A stretch of 64,000 bases of DNA from Cichorium intybus. Its lineage: Eukaryota > Streptophyta > Magnoliopsida > Asterales > Asteraceae. Shown in pieces: positions 53,777 to 63,541 of this stretch. The position numbers and the translations under genes are program-made. Location of the stretch: positions 78,041,382 through 78,105,381 of the forward strand of contig CM042016.1 of the NCBI GenBank assembly GCA_023525715.1, written 5' to 3'. Numbering within the stretch: the stretch's first letter is position 1; each line of letters begins with the position of its first letter. A model generated the notes under the pieces. It searched no databases and was not told where the DNA came from. It worked only from the letters and a program-made list of their open reading frames with translations.

Positions 53777-55465
53777 ATCATTGATGAAATAAGGACAGAT
53801 ATAATCACATTAATAGTTTTAACATTGAAGATTTGGGATAAAAGTTTTGTCAATGATAAGATATATATAAAACCATTGTAATCATTTTGAAAGTTTGTGA
53901 CTTGGTTTTACATATCTTATGTTTTGAAAAAGATTTTGAAGAATGTTTGTTTCCGAATCAAAGTCTCGGGTTCGGTTATCAAAGGGTATCCATATATGTA
54001 TTTAAAGAAATTTCTTAAGATTTTATAGCATTATTGATGACGACAAGTGGTCTAACAGGTCGATTCAGATGAACGCTCATAGATATAGCTCACATTTCAC
54101 TTGGGTGTTTGGTTGTTCTGGCAGCAGAACAAGTTAATTATCACTAAAAATGAGTGATATCTCTCTCTGACGACTCACACTCATATTGGAGGTGTTCATC
54201 TATGCTTTTCCTGTAAAGTTACTTAGTCTCACTATTAGATAATCAATCACATAAGACTGGTTTCGGCATTACTCAGCGGGTTTCTTCATTCATGCCATTA
54301 ACGTTCACTCTCTCTCCGTCGGGAAATACATGTAGAGGGGTTTAGCAATTTTCATAGTGCAGTTTGCAACTAAGAATCTTCAATGATGAAGGCTACAGTA
54401 TCCCGGGAAATCCATTGTTGTTGCAGCTTCTTCTTTGATGGTATCCTGTTTGTTGATCAATATCGATTTATTGTAAAAAGATATTTTGTTTTATCATTAA
54501 GAATTTGCTACAATTGAGAATTTTGTGTTTTTGTTTTTGTAAGAGTATCTGTCTTGAGTGATTGAGATGTTTGCTTTTATGAAAAAATGGTTAAAAACAA
54601 ATTGCGGGATTTGATGATGTTTGTTTTGAAATAACCATTTGGTTCAAAGTTTGTTTAACTTGGTATTTCTTCGGTGAGTGTTTTGACTTTCTTGTTGACT
54701 CGTCTTTGAGGATTGGATGTTGATAGATCTTTGTTTCTCCTTTGGCTTTCTTGTTGGGTATGTCGTCGTTTGGAGTCTTTTCATTTTGATGTTTTCTTCA
54801 TTTTTGGTTGGCTTTTATCTAGGTACAGATAGGTGGCATAAAAGACATTTTGTCTAGTATGTAAGGAATGAATGTATCGTCCCTGGTCATTTTGATATCT
54901 AAGCAAAAATGAGACCGTGACAAGGTATAATCAGGTATACCTTAAAAGCAATAGTGACACACCTAAGCTCACAAGAAATGAATTCCACAATGATTTAGAT
55001 CGACGAGGCACAAATTCTCACATGGGTTTTTGTTTTCATCTGAACCTCCTAACCTTATGTCCCTTGATTGTTTAAAATCGTCAATAATGAAATAAAATCG
55101 AAGGAAATAAAGTTATATACATTATGAAAAGTAGAAGATTTGAACCTTCACTCCAATTGAGAATCAATATGACTTAAAATCTTCATCGAGCATAAGCATC
55201 TGAAAATTAAGTCAAGAGACGATTAATCACAAGGTTCTATAAAAGCTTATTATGGCAAGTCTTTTATTGTATTTTTGAAGATTTGTTTTTCTGAATGTTT
55301 TTTGGAAATTTTGGTTATTTGAATGTTTTTGGAAATTTTGGTTTTTAAGGAAAGATATGAAAATTATAAAAATCTAAAATCTTTTTGTCTTTTGAAGTTT
55401 TGAAATTTTTTTTGTTTTTAATTTATGAAATAAAGTAAACACACGTTTGTACAAAAGGTAAAAGT
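53777..55465 (-). other. non-coding region between pol and 3' LTR of element 3
   Basis: No ORF. It contains the same conserved blocks and two hairpins (54115-54130 and 54140-54158) as element 1. Confidence 0.65.
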
Positions 55466-58400
55466 TTAAGGATGGATGATATCTGGATTTAACATTCCTA
55501 GACGGCCTAGGAAGTATAGAAACTTTGTTTCATCGAGAGCCTTAGTGAAGACATCGGCAATTTGATCTTCGGTGTTTATGAAGTGTAATTCGATATGACC
55601 CTTTTGAATGTTGTCTTTAATGAAGTGATATCGAATATCAATGTGCTTTGTCATGGAATGGTGAACGGGATTGTGAGAAATGGCTATTGCACTGGTTGAG
55701 TCACAAAATATGGGAATTTGTGAAACTTTGAAGCCATAGTCACGCAGTTGAGTTTGCATCCATATGACTTGTGAACAACAGCTGGCGGCAGCGACGTATT
55801 CAGCTTCTGCTGTTGATGTGGATACACAACTCTGTTTCTTTGAAGACCAACTCACTAGTCGACCTCCTAGGAATTGACAGCTACCAGATGTACTTTTCCT
55901 ATCTAGCTTGCAACCTCCATAGTCTGAGTCGGTGAAAGCGTTCAGCTGAAAATCGGATTTAGCTGGATACCAAAGGCCAAGTTTGGGAGTGCCTTTTAGG
56001 TATTTGAAGATGCGTTTCACAGCAATGACATGAGATTCCATAGGATTTGCTTGGTATCTGGCACAGACACAAGTAGAAAACATAATGTCAGGTCTGCTGG
56101 CAGTGAGGTATAATAGTGATCCGATCATTCCACGATATCTTTTCTGGTCAACGGGTTTGCCATTTAAGTCTGCATCAATTTTGTATCCAAAAGCCATTGG
56201 TGTTTTTGCGGTATTGGATTTGTCCATTGAAAATCGAGTGAGTAGGTTTTTGACATAATTCTCTTGGTTGATGAATATGCCATCATTGGACTGTTTGATT
56301 TGAAGTCCGAGAAAAGTAGTCATCTCCCCAATCATGCTCATTTCAAATTTGCTTTTCATTAAATCTGCAAACTTAACACTCAAAGATTCATCAGTAGAAC
56401 CGAAAATAATGTCATCAACATATATTTGTACGATTAACAGATGTTTATTAAAGATTTTACGAAAAAGGGTTTGATCGATTGAACCCCTTTTGAAACCTGA
56501 TTCTTCGAGGAATGTTGACAAGGTGGCATACCAGGCACGGGGTGCTTGTTTTAAGCCATAGACGGCTTTCTGCAATTTGAAGCTGTGATGAGGAAAGTTG
56601 GGATCTTCAAAGCCTGGTGGTTGTTGGATATAAACATCTCGATCTAACTCTCCATGTAGGAATGCACATTTAACGTCCATTTGAAAAACTTTAAAGTTCT
56701 TATGTGCAGCATATGCGAGAAAGATGCGGATAGCTTCTATTCTGGCGACTGGAGCATATGTTTCATCGTAGTCTATTCCTTCTTGTTGTGAATAGCCTTT
56801 GACTACGAGACGTGCCTTGTTTCGACACACGACTCCTTGATCGTCAGTCTTGTTTCTGAATACCCATCTTGAACCTATGATAGTAACATCGGGTGGTGTA
56901 GGAACAAGATTCCATACGTCATTTCTTTCGAATTCATCTAGCTCTTCTTGCATAGCTTTTACCCAGTCTGGGTCTTTGAGAGCAGTATGTATGGTTTTGG
57001 GTTCAGTCATGGATAGGAAGGCTCCAAATAAACATTCATTTGCAGTTGCGGCTCTAGTTTGGATGCCTGAATTGGGATCTCCGATGATTAGGTCAGTGGG
57101 ATGGTTTCTGGTCCATTTTATTAAACGATTTTCTTCCGTTGTAATAATAGGATTTTCAGTATCCCATTGTTCTTCTCCAGTAGTTTCTTCTTGGAAGAGG
57201 TTTGAAGGTTCCCCCATAAATGTTGCATCGGGATTGTTTTGGATATTTGGGGATGGAGTGGTAAAATCTGGGGGGGTTAAATTTAGAGTGGTTAAAGGAG
57301 GATTTGGTGTTTGTTCTAATGAGGAAGTATGTGTTTGTGGTTCCCCCTCAACTTGATCTGCAACATTTCTGTTTCTTTGTGGAGTTCCTTCAGTGGGTGT
57401 TCCTGTAGGATCAATTAGAGTAGTTAGAATTTCAGAATTATAAGCAGTTTTAGGTTGTTCAAAAAGTAAATCAATATCAACTTCAATGTCTATGTCAGGA
57501 GATGGTGTTTGTGGAATTGGATTTTGAAAAATATTATCTATCATTTGTGAACCAAAATGTTCACGATCCAATTTTCTGACATAAAATTCATCGAAGTGGA
57601 CATCGGTACTTTCTTCAATTACTCTTGTACGTTTGTTCAGTACTCGATAAGCAGCTGAAGAAAATGAGTAACCAAGGAAAATTCCTTCGTCCGACTTTGA
57701 TTCAAATTTTGAAAGGTGGTCTTTATTATTCTTTATGAAGCATCGACAACCAAAAATATGAAAAAATTTGATATTTGGTTTTCGGTTGTTAATGACTTCA
57801 TATGGTGTTTTATGAAGATTTTTGTGAATTAAGGAGCGATTTTGTGTGTAGCAAGCTGTGGCAATTGCTTCTGCCCAGAAGTATTGTGGCAGATCAGCAA
57901 AGATGAGCATTGATCTTGCAGCTTCGCACAGAGTTCGGTTCCTTCTTTCAACAACGCCGTTTTGTTGAGGAGTGTAAGGGGCTGAGAAGTTGTGTTCGAT
58001 GCCTTTGTTTTTGAGAAATGAGTCTAGAGTTATGTTTTTGAACTCTAAACCATTATCACTTCGGATTCTTCGAACTGGTCGTTTGAGCTTTAGTTCGATC
58101 TGTTTTATAAAGTTGATCATCTCTTCTGGTGCTTCTGATTTTAGTCTTAAGAAAAAGACCCATGTAAATCGAGTGAAGCCATCAACTATGACAAGGACAT
58201 ACTTCTTCCCTTGTATTGTTTGGATTTTGGCGGGGCCACAGAGGTCTATGTGCAGCAATTCTAGTGGTTCGGATACACTAGATTCTGTAATGCTTTTGTG
58301 AGAGGATTTGGAAAGTTTTCCCTTTTCACAAGCGGCACAAAGAGTTTCATTGTCGAGCTTCAGAAGTGGCAGTCCTCGAACTAGATCATCGCCGATCAAT

Positions 58401-58882
58401 TTGTTGATGTACCCGAAATTTAGATGGGAAAGGCGGCGGTGCCATAACCAACTAATATCTGCTGGGGCTTTGGATAACAGACAAATATCGGGTTTACCAT
58501 AAATAAGATCCATGTCTAGTGGATACATATTTCCGGCACGGTGTGAATCAACAATGATTTCTTTGGAGTTGGCGTCCATGATCAAGCTTCTTTGTTTGGT
58601 AAATAGGACTTCAAGATCGTTATCGCAGAGTTGAGCAACACTGATGAGGTTGTGTTTCAGGTCATCAACATAAGCAACTTTCTTTATGGTGAAGTTACCA
58701 TTAGTTATGTTTCCATAACCTTTGATTTTCGCCGTCATGTTGTTGCCAAAGGTAACGTCTTGATTGGTTTGGGTGGGTCTGAAGTCACGAAGGTAGTTTC
58801 TGTTTCCTGTCATATGCTTGGAGCAGCCACTATCAATGTACCATGTATCATCCTTGGGTTCTCCAGCATTAGATCCCTGCAA
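55466..58882 (-). CDS. pol: copia pol polyprotein of element 3 (PR-INT-RT-RNase H)
   Basis: A 1138-codon open frame directly after the gag TAA (58883-58885), same frame, first codon TTG. Protease DSGCSKHMTG is near residue 17. The integrase has a His/Cys region (HRRLSH, LCAACEKGK) and D, D and E (HIDLCGP, RSDNGLEF, QQNGVVERR). RT has motif A QMDVKCAF and YVDDIIFGST near 820. RNase H has TDSDYGG, STAEAEY and FCDS. All catalytic residues that I can place are present, unlike in element 1. Combined with near-identical LTRs, this is the best candidate for an active protein source in the window. It could serve element 1 in trans. Confidence 0.95.
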   Translation of the reverse strand: MQGSNAGEPKDDTWYIDSGCSKHMTGNRNYLRDFRPTQTNQDVTFGNNMTAKIKGYGNITNGNFTIKKVAYVDDLKHNLISVAQLCDNDLEVLFTKQRSLIMDANSKEIIVDSHRAGNMYPLDMDLIYGKPDICLLSKAPADISWLWHRRLSHLNFGYINKLIGDDLVRGLPLLKLDNETLCAACEKGKLSKSSHKSITESSVSEPLELLHIDLCGPAKIQTIQGKKYVLVIVDGFTRFTWVFFLRLKSEAPEEMINFIKQIELKLKRPVRRIRSDNGLEFKNITLDSFLKNKGIEHNFSAPYTPQQNGVVERRNRTLCEAARSMLIFADLPQYFWAEAIATACYTQNRSLIHKNLHKTPYEVINNRKPNIKFFHIFGCRCFIKNNKDHLSKFESKSDEGIFLGYSFSSAAYRVLNKRTRVIEESTDVHFDEFYVRKLDREHFGSQMIDNIFQNPIPQTPSPDIDIEVDIDLLFEQPKTAYNSEILTTLIDPTGTPTEGTPQRNRNVADQVEGEPQTHTSSLEQTPNPPLTTLNLTPPDFTTPSPNIQNNPDATFMGEPSNLFQEETTGEEQWDTENPIITTEENRLIKWTRNHPTDLIIGDPNSGIQTRAATANECLFGAFLSMTEPKTIHTALKDPDWVKAMQEELDEFERNDVWNLVPTPPDVTIIGSRWVFRNKTDDQGVVCRNKARLVVKGYSQQEGIDYDETYAPVARIEAIRIFLAYAAHKNFKVFQMDVKCAFLHGELDRDVYIQQPPGFEDPNFPHHSFKLQKAVYGLKQAPRAWYATLSTFLEESGFKRGSIDQTLFRKIFNKHLLIVQIYVDDIIFGSTDESLSVKFADLMKSKFEMSMIGEMTTFLGLQIKQSNDGIFINQENYVKNLLTRFSMDKSNTAKTPMAFGYKIDADLNGKPVDQKRYRGMIGSLLYLTASRPDIMFSTCVCARYQANPMESHVIAVKRIFKYLKGTPKLGLWYPAKSDFQLNAFTDSDYGGCKLDRKSTSGSCQFLGGRLVSWSSKKQSCVSTSTAEAEYVAAASCCSQVIWMQTQLRDYGFKVSQIPIFCDSTSAIAISHNPVHHSMTKHIDIRYHFIKDNIQKGHIELHFINTEDQIADVFTKALDETKFLYFLGRLGMLNPDIIHP

Positions 58883-58889
58883 TTAGACA
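58876..58889 (-). promoter_or_regulatory. gag stop with acceptor-like CTAATTGCAGG
   Basis: The minus strand reads GTC TAA TTG CAG G, the same as in element 1. Confidence 0.5.
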
Positions 58890-61705
58890 GAAATTTTAGG
58901 TACCCAAATCTGAATGGGTCCTGGTTTGTTAGCTTTTGCTATTTTGGGTTTGTTGTTCAATGACTTTGGTTTATTGGGATAGAATGGTTGAGGTTTTATT
59001 TGATTTATCAAGTTTTCCCAAAATGATATTTGTTTTTGAAAACCAGTGGGTTGATAAAATCTGTGATTTGGTGATGAATATCCTAGATGTGAAGATGTGT
59101 TTGAAAAGTGTTTTTCATGTGTAGGATGAGACGGACGGTTTTGAAAAGCTTTTTGATTATGATTGTTTAGAACTTTCTGATTTGAATGTTTTTGAAAGTT
59201 ATTTGAACGGTTAAAGGTGATATCAAGAAAGCGGTTTTCATAATGTTTTTGAAAATGTTTTGGTTTGGAAACTTGTTTTTGAGGTATGACGTTAGGTTGA
59301 ACAGGTTTCTTTTGTTTGTTTTCAAAAACTTTTGGTTTGTTAAGTGGGGTTTTGATTGCTTCATTGGTATTTTTGATTTGTTGATTTGAAGAACTAGCAG
59401 AGTTTGATTTGGAAACATTGAAATCAGTATCATCTGGGCTACAGTTGATAACTGTTTCGTCATCTGAATCTTCCTCATTAACAGATGTGAAAAGATCTGG
59501 TAGAGTTGATTCAGAGTTTTCACAAATTATTATGTTTTCTTGATTTTCTAGTTCTTTTTCAAAGGTTTCTCTACCAATTCCTGGTCTGTAACTTGTATCA
59601 AATTTTCCAGTACCCAAGGTGTTTGCCTTGGTGAATATATCATCACTGAGTTTTCTGGCAATTTTGATAGATTCCACATTCTGTATCAATCTTTTGTTTT
59701 CAGATTCAAGAAAAGTGATTTGGTTTAAAGAATCAGTCAGTTTTTCATTTAAGATTTTGTGTTTTTCAGTTGACTCTTGAAAGTTTTGTGTCAACTGAAT
59801 GATTTCCATTTCTAAAACATCTTTTGTTTCAGAAGAAATGACTGATTGATTTTTTAATTCCAATTCCTTTTTCTGAATTAGAGATTGATTTAATTGTTCA
59901 AAGACGTGATTGTAATCTTCTGATTTTCTTTCAACGTCTCTTTCCAATTTGGTCCTTGTTCTGGTTAATTCTGCAAATTTGAGTTGTAGGGTTTGTAACT
60001 CACATTTGAAGATTTCAGAATTAACCACTGTGTCATGGTATTTCTTGAGATCAGCTTCTAAACTTTTCTCAATTTTGGATATATGGGACTCAAAAATTGT
60101 TTTAGAAAAACCCAGTTCAGAGATCATAGACCATACCTGTTCTATGACATTTGGAGCTCTTGAAGTTGTACCAACTACGAAGCAGAAGTTGGATTGTGTC
60201 GGTTCATTATCGGCTTCGTCTTCAGAGGTTGGCCAGTATTCCACATTTGGTTCGTGGATTGCCATCAAAGCTCTTTGGTTTTCTTGGTTTTCCTTTTTCT
60301 TTAACTCATCGGCTTTTTGAGCGTAGTATGCCGAGTCTTTTATTTTTGTCTTGTTTTTGGCTCGGCACTCTCTTGCGTAGTGATTAGTTCCTTTGCAATT
60401 GTGACAGATAATCACTTCTTCATCACTTTCTTCCTTTTGACTTTTGATTGGAAGTCGTTCTGGTGTTTGAGTTTGGATTTGTTGGGAAGATTGAGAGGAG
60501 TTTTGTTGGAATCCAGAATTTTGGTTGTTTGAAAAACCATTATTTTGATTATTGTATCCTTGATTTTGGAATCCCCGGTTTTGGTTTTGAAGACCGTTGT
60601 TTTGGTTATTGTTTTGATGATTTGAGTTGGGATTGTTTTGAAATCCCTGGTTTGAGTTATTTTGGAAAGAGGGTCTTTGCGAATTTTGTCCAAAATAAGG
60701 TCTTGGTTGAAAACCTTGGTTGTTTTGACCAAATTGTGGTCTTGGTTGAAATCCAGAATTATTTTGTCCAAATTGTGGTCGGTTTTGAAAATTTGGTTTA
60801 AAATTCGATTGACCAAGATTTGGAATAAATCTTTGGAGATTTGTATTTGCAACCAAAGCACACAATTGTTGGTAGTCTGCTTCATCATTTAAATCAGTTT
60901 GATCAAAAGAATTGTTCAAAAATGATTGATTTTGAAAAGATGCTTGATTAAAATGATTGGGGTTTTGTTCATGAAAAAGTGTTTGGTTTTGGTTTGATGT
61001 GGAAACGAGAGCAAGTGGTCCTCCAAAAGCTGTAGAGGTTGGTGGGTCAATCGAGGATTCATACGATTGAAGTTCTCCGTACAAATTGTATAGAGTTTCC
61101 GTATGAATGGCAGGATTTCCCTGAATGATGAGTTTAACCATCTTCCAGCTTTCGTAAAGATTGTTTAGAAATTTAAGATTGATCTCGTGCTGTGTCTTTT
61201 TGATGCCCAAGTTATTCAATTTTACCATGATAAAATTGAACCTATCATGTGCATCATGGATGGTTTCTGATGATAGCATCTTGAAATTATCGAATTCATT
61301 TAAAACAGATGTTCTTTTATTTCCAATAATTCTTTGATTTCCACAAAAACGGTTTTTTAAGTTTTCCCAAATTTGATTCGCAGTCAACAGTATTATGTCA
61401 TCCATTTGACTTAAAATACTGTGGGGAATTCCGGACACAAGCTCCTTTTTGGCTTGGAGATTCAACCTTTTCTCGGTTTCATCAAGAGTTGCTTGAGTTG
61501 TAGCAAGGGTAGACAAATCCTCTGGAGTAGTATATGTTCCTTCTACACATTTCCAAACATTTTCACTTATGGAGTTAAGATGAAGATTCATACGGCCAAC
61601 CCACGAATTATACTCTTCAGGTATAAGTATGGGTGCTCGTGAACCAGATCCTAAGCTGTTGGCAATTGAAACTGAATTCATGTTAGAATAATTAGTAGAA
61701 GACAT
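58883..61705 (-). CDS. gag: copia gag of element 3, long form with prion-like segment
   Basis: A 940-aa protein starts at ATG 61703-61705 (MSSTNYSNMNS). The UBN2-type domain (about 30-215) is close to that of element 1. About residues 290-415 form a low-complexity segment of N, Q, F, G and P with repeats such as FQPRPQFGQNN and GFQNQ, longer than in element 1. The CCHC knuckle (CHNCKGTNHYARECRAK) is near 435. A coiled coil follows at about 540-690, and then a K/N/Q/F-rich tail. It ends IWVPKISV at TAA. Confidence 0.93.
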   Translation of the reverse strand: MSSTNYSNMNSVSIANSLGSGSRAPILIPEEYNSWVGRMNLHLNSISENVWKCVEGTYTTPEDLSTLATTQATLDETEKRLNLQAKKELVSGIPHSILSQMDDIILLTANQIWENLKNRFCGNQRIIGNKRTSVLNEFDNFKMLSSETIHDAHDRFNFIMVKLNNLGIKKTQHEINLKFLNNLYESWKMVKLIIQGNPAIHTETLYNLYGELQSYESSIDPPTSTAFGGPLALVSTSNQNQTLFHEQNPNHFNQASFQNQSFLNNSFDQTDLNDEADYQQLCALVANTNLQRFIPNLGQSNFKPNFQNRPQFGQNNSGFQPRPQFGQNNQGFQPRPYFGQNSQRPSFQNNSNQGFQNNPNSNHQNNNQNNGLQNQNRGFQNQGYNNQNNGFSNNQNSGFQQNSSQSSQQIQTQTPERLPIKSQKEESDEEVIICHNCKGTNHYARECRAKNKTKIKDSAYYAQKADELKKKENQENQRALMAIHEPNVEYWPTSEDEADNEPTQSNFCFVVGTTSRAPNVIEQVWSMISELGFSKTIFESHISKIEKSLEADLKKYHDTVVNSEIFKCELQTLQLKFAELTRTRTKLERDVERKSEDYNHVFEQLNQSLIQKKELELKNQSVISSETKDVLEMEIIQLTQNFQESTEKHKILNEKLTDSLNQITFLESENKRLIQNVESIKIARKLSDDIFTKANTLGTGKFDTSYRPGIGRETFEKELENQENIIICENSESTLPDLFTSVNEEDSDDETVINCSPDDTDFNVSKSNSASSSNQQIKNTNEAIKTPLNKPKVFENKQKKPVQPNVIPQKQVSKPKHFQKHYENRFLDITFNRSNNFQKHSNQKVLNNHNQKAFQNRPSHPTHEKHFSNTSSHLGYSSPNHRFYQPTGFQKQISFWENLINQIKPQPFYPNKPKSLNNKPKIAKANKPGPIQIWVPKISV

Positions 61706-61851
61706 ATTTTTAAGATTTTTAATTTTAATTTAAAAAGAAGGATTTTTTAACAAGTGATATTAAAATGAAATATTCAAAGAAACGCTTATGGAAGGTTTAT
61801 ATAAACGCTAACCAAAAGTATTTGATGAAAATTTCAAAGTAAATCACACGA
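61706..61851 (-). other. 5' leader of element 3
   Basis: Short non-coding leader with one copy of the block that is duplicated in element 1 (AAGTGATATTAAAATGAAAT near 61752). Confidence 0.7.
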
Positions 61852-61863
61852 GCTCTGATACCA
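61852..61863 (-). other. primer-binding site, initiator tRNA-Met, element 3
   Basis: The minus strand TGGTATCAGAGC lies two bases from the 5' LTR. Confidence 0.93.
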
Positions 61864-61865
61864 AT

Positions 61866-63203
61866 TGTTGAAAATATGAAATATGATCACCACAAATAAA
61901 GGTTTGCACCGTTTATTGTGTGACAAATATATATATATTAAAGATAAATGCGGAATAAATAATAAGAGTTGCAGAATAAAAATATATAATCTGATCGCCA
62001 CAAATAAAGGTTTGCACCGTTTACTGTGTGAAAGATATATAAATAATATAAATTGCAGTAATTAAATGACTTAAAGCGATAAATAATATAAATGACTATA
62101 ATTAAAAGACATAAAACGATAAATAATGTAAATGACTATAATTATATAAATATATATATATCAAGTAGGTTCGTCAATAGATTGACTGAACTGGTTTACA
62201 ACAGGACTGTGGAACGACTGGTCTATCAAGTAGGTTCGTCAAATAAATTGACTGAACTGGCTTAGGGTTGGACTGGATTTCTAATAGACTGTGTCTCTAT
62301 TTGTTCTTGTTTGATGATCTTGGTAATCTTGACTTGTTTGGTGATCTTGGTAATCTTGGTGATGATCTTGGTGTTCTTGGTGTTCTTGGTGTTTTTCTTG
62401 GTGTTTTTGGTGTTTTTGGTGTGTGTTCTTGGTGTTTTTGGTGTTTTGGAGAGTGTTTGGAAGTTGGAAATAAGATGGTGGAAGTTGGAGAGGTTTTTGA
62501 GAGAGTTTTGGTTTATAATTTGTGTGTTGTAATGAAAAAATGGTGTAAAATGGTTTATATATGGAGTTGTAAGGGTTTTGGGTGAGTTTTAATAGGTTTT
62601 CGGAAGTTTAGGGACCAAAACTGTAATATTTTAGCTGAAAATCTCGCGGGTCTGTCGGAGACGGGTTCGGATCGCTTTCCGGGTCGAACACGCGGAGCCT
62701 TATGTGAGGAGAAATGGTAGCGGGTCGGAGCGGATTCGGGTCTGGGGTGGCGGAGGCGGGTTCCGGACGCGGAGCTGGGCCAGATCAGGCGTTGGGCCGC
62801 TGGCGTTTGGGCTGGAGCGGATGGGCCTGCGCAGATTGGGCTGGAACAGGTAGGTGGGCTTCGGCCTGATTCGTTTTTCCTTTTCTTTTATTTAAAATTG
62901 ATTTAAAAAACCGAAATAAATTCAAATAAATTAGAAAAAATTATTTTTAAATTATAAAATTAATTAAGTCTAATAAAATAAATTATTTAGAAAATATATT
63001 TCCAAAAATTCATTTTAAATAGATTTAATTTAATTTTCTTTTATAATTTTCTATGTTTTTGGTTTTAAAACTCATTTTCTCGTTTTTCTCGTTTTTAATT
63101 TCGAATCCACGCAACCTGAAATAAACTGATAATATTTGTTAGACAAAATAAAAACAGTTCATCTTATTTCAATGATGGTCACATACAAAAACATTTTTCA
63201 ACA
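61866..63203 (-). repeat. 5' LTR of copia element 3
   Basis: Same as the LTR at 52412 except for 12 bp fewer in the CTTGGTGTT minisatellite (62365-62440). Confidence 0.96.
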
Positions 63204-63541
63204 GAAACGAATGTCCTCTTCAGTTGTTTCTTTCTCATACTTGAAAGTAGAAAGAAACTCGAGTGTTAGCTCCATATGGACATTTTCGTTTATTCGGAAA
63301 ATGTTGTTCCAAGCCTCATCCGTCACCACTCCAAATAGCGGATCTTCGAATGTGCGAATGAGGTAAGGTGCTAATTTTTCGGATATACCAATTGCATCCA
63401 GCTTGTCCCAATCCACAGCTGGAGCAACCATGATATCCTTCTTTAGCAAATTAGCCATAACATATTTCGCATCCCGTTCTTCATCCGAATTTCCAAATCT
63501 TAAATATGGATGACTTGTTTTTGTAGTCTTAAATTTGGTTC
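63204..63541 (-). pseudogene. Athila-2 env-like / ORF-1 protein, 5' part
   Basis: The minus-strand open frame enters right after a splice-acceptor look-alike (TTTGTTATTGCAG|G, exon edge at 63541). It reads TKTSHPYLRFGNSDEERDAK, then ANLLKKDIMVAPAVDW, IRTFEDPLFGVVTDEAWNN and MELTLEFLSTFKYEK, with the element 3 insertion at GAAAC. LTLEFLS is shared with the Athila-1 protein. There is an ATG at 63456-63458, but the similarity to coding sequence extends upstream of it, so a spliced start is more likely. Confidence 0.7.

Larger units (their letters stand above)
52412..63203 (-). mobile_element. Ty1/copia LTR retrotransposon, intact and very young (element 3)
   Basis: Minus-strand element of 10,792 bp with TG...CA ends and perfect duplication GAAAC (52407-52411 and 63204-63208). 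LTRs 52412-53761 (1350 bp) and 61866-63203 (1338 bp) appear identical except for 12 bp of copy-number change in a CTTGGTGTT minisatellite. PBS, PPT, gag and pol are all intact and the RT has YVDD. Its proteins closely resemble those of element 1. It is inserted in the Athila-2 env-like ORF. Confidence 0.96.
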
